In this document: one piece after another, positions 61,566 to 64,000 of the stretch
Layout of the letters: the number at the start of each line of letters is the position of its first letter
Position numbering within the stretch: position 1 is the first letter of the stretch
Source: Myroides odoratimimus
GTDB lineage: Bacteria > Bacteroidota > Bacteroidia > Flavobacteriales > Flavobacteriaceae
DNA: 64,000 nucleotides
NCBI RefSeq assembly: GCF_001485415.1
Contig: NZ_BCMQ01000008.1
Location: 91,250-155,249 of the forward strand
Reading direction: 5' to 3'
Made by a program: the position numbers and the translations under genes
The notes under the pieces: model-generated
The model's input: the letters and a program-made list of their open reading frames with translations, nothing else
Database searches by the model: none
Told to the model about the DNA's origin: nothing

Positions 61566-63113
61566 ATGGCTAATAAAAAGATCGACATGTTACAATTAAA
61601 ACAACTACTACGTCTATATACTCAAGGAGTAAGTAAACTTCAAATAAGTTCCCAATTAGGTCTTTCACGTAATACTGTTAAGAAATATATTACTCTCTTT
61701 ACGACTTCAAAATTCACTTATGAAGAGATAAAAGAATTAAATGATACAGATATAGAAGATTTATTTGACACTAAAGAATTGGATTCTGATGAAAAAGAAG
61801 CAATCTTGTATAAATATTTCCCTTACTTTACTAAAGAACTACTTAAAACGGGAGTAACAAGACATATCTTGTGGCAAGAGTACCTTTTGAAACATCCTGA
61901 AGGTTATCGTTATTCTCAATTTTGCTATCATTTGCGAACTTGGCAGAAAAAAACATCTCCTTCTTTACACATGCAACACAAAGCTGGAGATAAGATGTTT
62001 GTTGATTACACAGGGAAAAAGTTGTCTATTATTGATAAATCTACAGGAGAAATAACTTCTGTAGAAGTATTTATTTCTATTCTTGGTTCAAGTAGAATGA
62101 CTTATGTAGAAGCCAGTCTAACTCAAAATACAGAAGATTTTATATCAAGTCTCACCAATTCCTTACATTTTTATCAAGGAGTCCCACTTGCCATTGTACC
62201 TGACAACTTAAAAGCAGCTGTAACTAAAAGTGATAAATACGAACCTAAAATAGCTCATAATCTTCAAGACTTTGCTCTACATTATAACACAACTATTTTA
62301 CCCGCAAGAAGTTATAAGCCAAAGGATAAAGCCTTAGTAGAGAATGCAGTAAAAACAATCTATACTCGTGTATTTGCTCCTCTTAGAAATAGAGAGTTCT
62401 TTAGTTTGCAAGAACTAAATCAAGCAATAGCAGAATTGTTAGAACAGCATAATGAAAAACTACTTTCACGAGAAAGAGTTTCAAGAAAAACGTTGTTTAA
62501 AGAAATTGAACAACCTGTTTTACAATCACTACCAGCACACAGGTATGAATTAAAATATGCTATAAAAGCAACTGTTCAAAAAATTAGTCACATCTACCTA
62601 AATAAAGATAAACACTACTATAGTGTTCCTTTCCATTATATTGGTAAAAAGGTAAATATTCTTTATAGCAAAGATATTGTTGATATATATCACAATCAAA
62701 GACTTATCGCTTCACACAATAGAGAATTAGGAAAGTATCGGTATACTACTGTAAAGGAACATATGCCTTCATCTCACCAATATATCACAGATTGGAATCC
62801 TACACAGTTTTTGAAATGGGGACAAGAAATAGGAGAATCTACACAAAAATATTTAGCAATGATATTAGATAAGCGACAGCACCCAGAACAATCATATAAG
62901 TCTTGTGCTGGAATTTTAAGCTTAGGTAAACGCTTTTCTAATATTCGATTAGAAAAAGCCTGTACACGGGGTTTAGAATACGAAAGATATAGTTATAAAA
63001 TGATCAAAAGCATTTTAGAAAAGGGATTAGATGCTATTGAAGAACAACCATTAAACAAAGAAAGAGAAGTTCCTACTCATCAGAATATCAGAGGAGCAGC
63101 TTATTATCAATAG
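61566..63113 (+). CDS. istA: IS21 transposase IstA
   Basis: A 515-residue transposase with an N-terminal helix-turn-helix (QLKQLLRLYTQGVSKLQISSQLGLSRNTVKKYI), a DDE catalytic core (D in MFVDYTGKKLSII, second D in PDNLKAAV, E in KALVENAV) and a C-terminal beta-type region. Length is normal for the family. It acts with IstB to insert the element. The two genes are 25 bases apart. Confidence 0.93.
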   Translation: MANKKIDMLQLKQLLRLYTQGVSKLQISSQLGLSRNTVKKYITLFTTSKFTYEEIKELNDTDIEDLFDTKELDSDEKEAILYKYFPYFTKELLKTGVTRHILWQEYLLKHPEGYRYSQFCYHLRTWQKKTSPSLHMQHKAGDKMFVDYTGKKLSIIDKSTGEITSVEVFISILGSSRMTYVEASLTQNTEDFISSLTNSLHFYQGVPLAIVPDNLKAAVTKSDKYEPKIAHNLQDFALHYNTTILPARSYKPKDKALVENAVKTIYTRVFAPLRNREFFSLQELNQAIAELLEQHNEKLLSRERVSRKTLFKEIEQPVLQSLPAHRYELKYAIKATVQKISHIYLNKDKHYYSVPFHYIGKKVNILYSKDIVDIYHNQRLIASHNRELGKYRYTTVKEHMPSSHQYITDWNPTQFLKWGQEIGESTQKYLAMILDKRQHPEQSYKSCAGILSLGKRFSNIRLEKACTRGLEYERYSYKMIKSILEKGLDAIEEQPLNKEREVPTHQNIRGAAYYQ

Positions 63114-63138
63114 AACAATAATATTAAATTATAGAAAC

Positions 63139-63891
63139 ATGAATCAAACAACTTTAGAAAAATTAAAGTATTTAAAACTTTATGGAATGCATAGAGCATT
63201 CGCATCAACACTACAACTTCCTACTTCGGATTATACAAATGATCAACTTATTGCTTATTTAACTGATAGTGAATATGATGATAGGGAGAACAGAAAGATA
63301 GAAAGACTAATAAATACAGCTAAATTTAGATACAAAGCTTATATACAGGATATTAATATAGATTCATCCAGAAATATTGATAGGAATATGATTGATCGAT
63401 TAGCTGCTTGTCAATTTATAAAACAGCAACAAAACGTATTAATTACTGGTAGTACAGGAGTAGGAAAAAGTTATATTGCTTCTGCAATTGGTTATCAAGC
63501 TTGTATGTTAGGATATAAAGTCATGTACTTTAGTATCAATAAACTATTCTCTAAATTAAAGATGGCTAAAGGAGATGGTTCTTTTTCTAAGGAAATAGAT
63601 CGAATTGAAAAACAAGACCTAATTATATTAGATGATTTTGGATTACAACCCTTAGACAATCTTAAAAGACAAGATTTTATGGAAATTATTGAAGATCGCC
63701 ATGGTAAGAGATCTACAATTATAGCTTCACAACTTCCCATTGAAACATGGCATGATATAATTGGAGAACAAACTATAGCTGACGCTATTTTAGATAGAAT
63801 GGTACATAATTCTATTAGAATTGAACTTCATGGGGAGTCTTTAAGAAGTAAAAATACATTAGCAAAAATTCAACAAAACTCTATTAAATAA
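63139..63891 (+). CDS. istB: IS21 ATPase helper IstB
   Basis: A 250-residue AAA+ ATPase: Walker A GSTGVGKS at 104-111, Walker B LIILDDFGL, sensor region TIIASQLP, and the IstB-like N-terminal helices. It helps IstA choose and prepare the target. Its stop is about 60 bases from the inner right-end repeat. Confidence 0.93.
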   Translation: MNQTTLEKLKYLKLYGMHRAFASTLQLPTSDYTNDQLIAYLTDSEYDDRENRKIERLINTAKFRYKAYIQDINIDSSRNIDRNMIDRLAACQFIKQQQNVLITGSTGVGKSYIASAIGYQACMLGYKVMYFSINKLFSKLKMAKGDGSFSKEIDRIEKQDLIILDDFGLQPLDNLKRQDFMEIIEDRHGKRSTIIASQLPIETWHDIIGEQTIADAILDRMVHNSIRIELHGESLRSKNTLAKIQQNSIK

Positions 63892-64000
63892 CTATACTTA
63901 TTTTTTGTATTTTTAACTGAAATATAAAACATGTTTTTGACTTGATTTTAGGTGGTCACTTTCCACCGGAATAACATGGTCACTTTCTCCGGAATCTACA

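Larger units (their letters stand above)
61418..64000 (+). mobile_element. IS21-family insertion sequence
   Basis: A complete-looking IS21 element of about 2.58 kb with istA and istB in order. Both ends carry repeated ATTCCGGNGAAANTGACCACC-type motifs: four at the left (61421-61445, 61446-61469, 61470-61493, 61495-61518, the first two diverged) and two at the right (63951-63973, 63976-63998), in inverted orientation. The right tip ends CTACA at the window edge, complementary to a TGTAG start, and the left tip would be TGGAG. The outside flank at the right is beyond the window, so target duplication cannot be checked. Confidence 0.88.

Overview
The window looks like chromosomal DNA of a low-GC member of the Bacteroidota, class Flavobacteriia; Myroides or a close relative is my best guess from memory, not something the sequence proves. 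Supporting signs are AT-rich DNA, no Shine-Dalgarno-like sites in front of most genes, several promoters of the Bacteroidota type (TTG or TTTG, about 19 bases, TAnnTTTG), many lipoproteins of the 'CSSSDD' kind, a TonB receptor/DUF4374 pair, fahA divergent from glyA, and a YtxJ protein that implies bacillithiol.

Layout. 1-5444: a minus-strand fatty-acid degradation block (acyl-CoA ligase, MarR regulator, fused hydroxyacyl-CoA dehydrogenase/enoyl-CoA hydratase, thiolase running off the left edge) with a strong palindromic candidate operator before the MarR gene. 6061-10367: two tandem paralogous membrane sulfatase/LTA-synthase-like enzymes. 10424-14164: small genes, a glycosyltransferase, a membrane J-domain protein with a degenerate HPD motif, and a KAS III-like protein missing two catalytic residues. 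14253-18784: clpB, ytxJ, a repeat-containing unknown and a DsrE-like secreted protein. 19069-22846: two paralogous lipoproteins flanking a toxin-antitoxin pair and an unusual SDR. 22847-24004: a long gene-free stretch full of dispersed repeats. 24005-27941: four-helix-bundle protein, SMI1/KNR4 protein, fahA and glyA. 28121-36279: secreted or lipoprotein unknowns, an aldehyde dehydrogenase, a GNAT, and three immunity-type proteins (SMI1/KNR4, DUF2199, HEAT/DUF1963-like). 36390-42610: a CorC-like membrane protein, then a threonine operon (thrA-thrB-thrC) preceded by an unannotated Thr/Ser-rich leader peptide. 42694-50174: an MBL hydrolase, a small membrane protein, and a four-gene operon (TonB receptor, DUF4374 lipoprotein, Fes/IroE-like esterase, YncE-like propeller) that reads as a siderophore capture and hydrolysis system. 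50362-54635: rhomboid protease, a secreted peptide whose promoter implies a leaderless mRNA, a SulP transporter with a beta-carbonic anhydrase, and a second toxin-antitoxin pair. 55082-59228: a tight six-gene run (two GNATs, MccF-like S66 peptidase, ProX-type editing domain, methyltransferase, cytidine deaminase) that resembles a detoxification or antibiotic-immunity set. 59589-61197: two paralogous lipocalin-like lipoproteins. 61418-64000: an IS21-family element whose left end seems to cut a short reading frame.

How parts work together: the fad genes form one catabolic unit under MarR control; thrABC is probably attenuated by its leader; the TonB/DUF4374/esterase/YncE operon probably binds, imports and cleaves an ester-type siderophore; SulP and carbonic anhydrase probably supply bicarbonate. 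The best candidates for undescribed biology are the siderophore operon, the detoxification-like operon, the Thr/Ser leader peptide and the two families of dispersed intergenic repeats. No tRNA, rRNA or CRISPR array was recognised.
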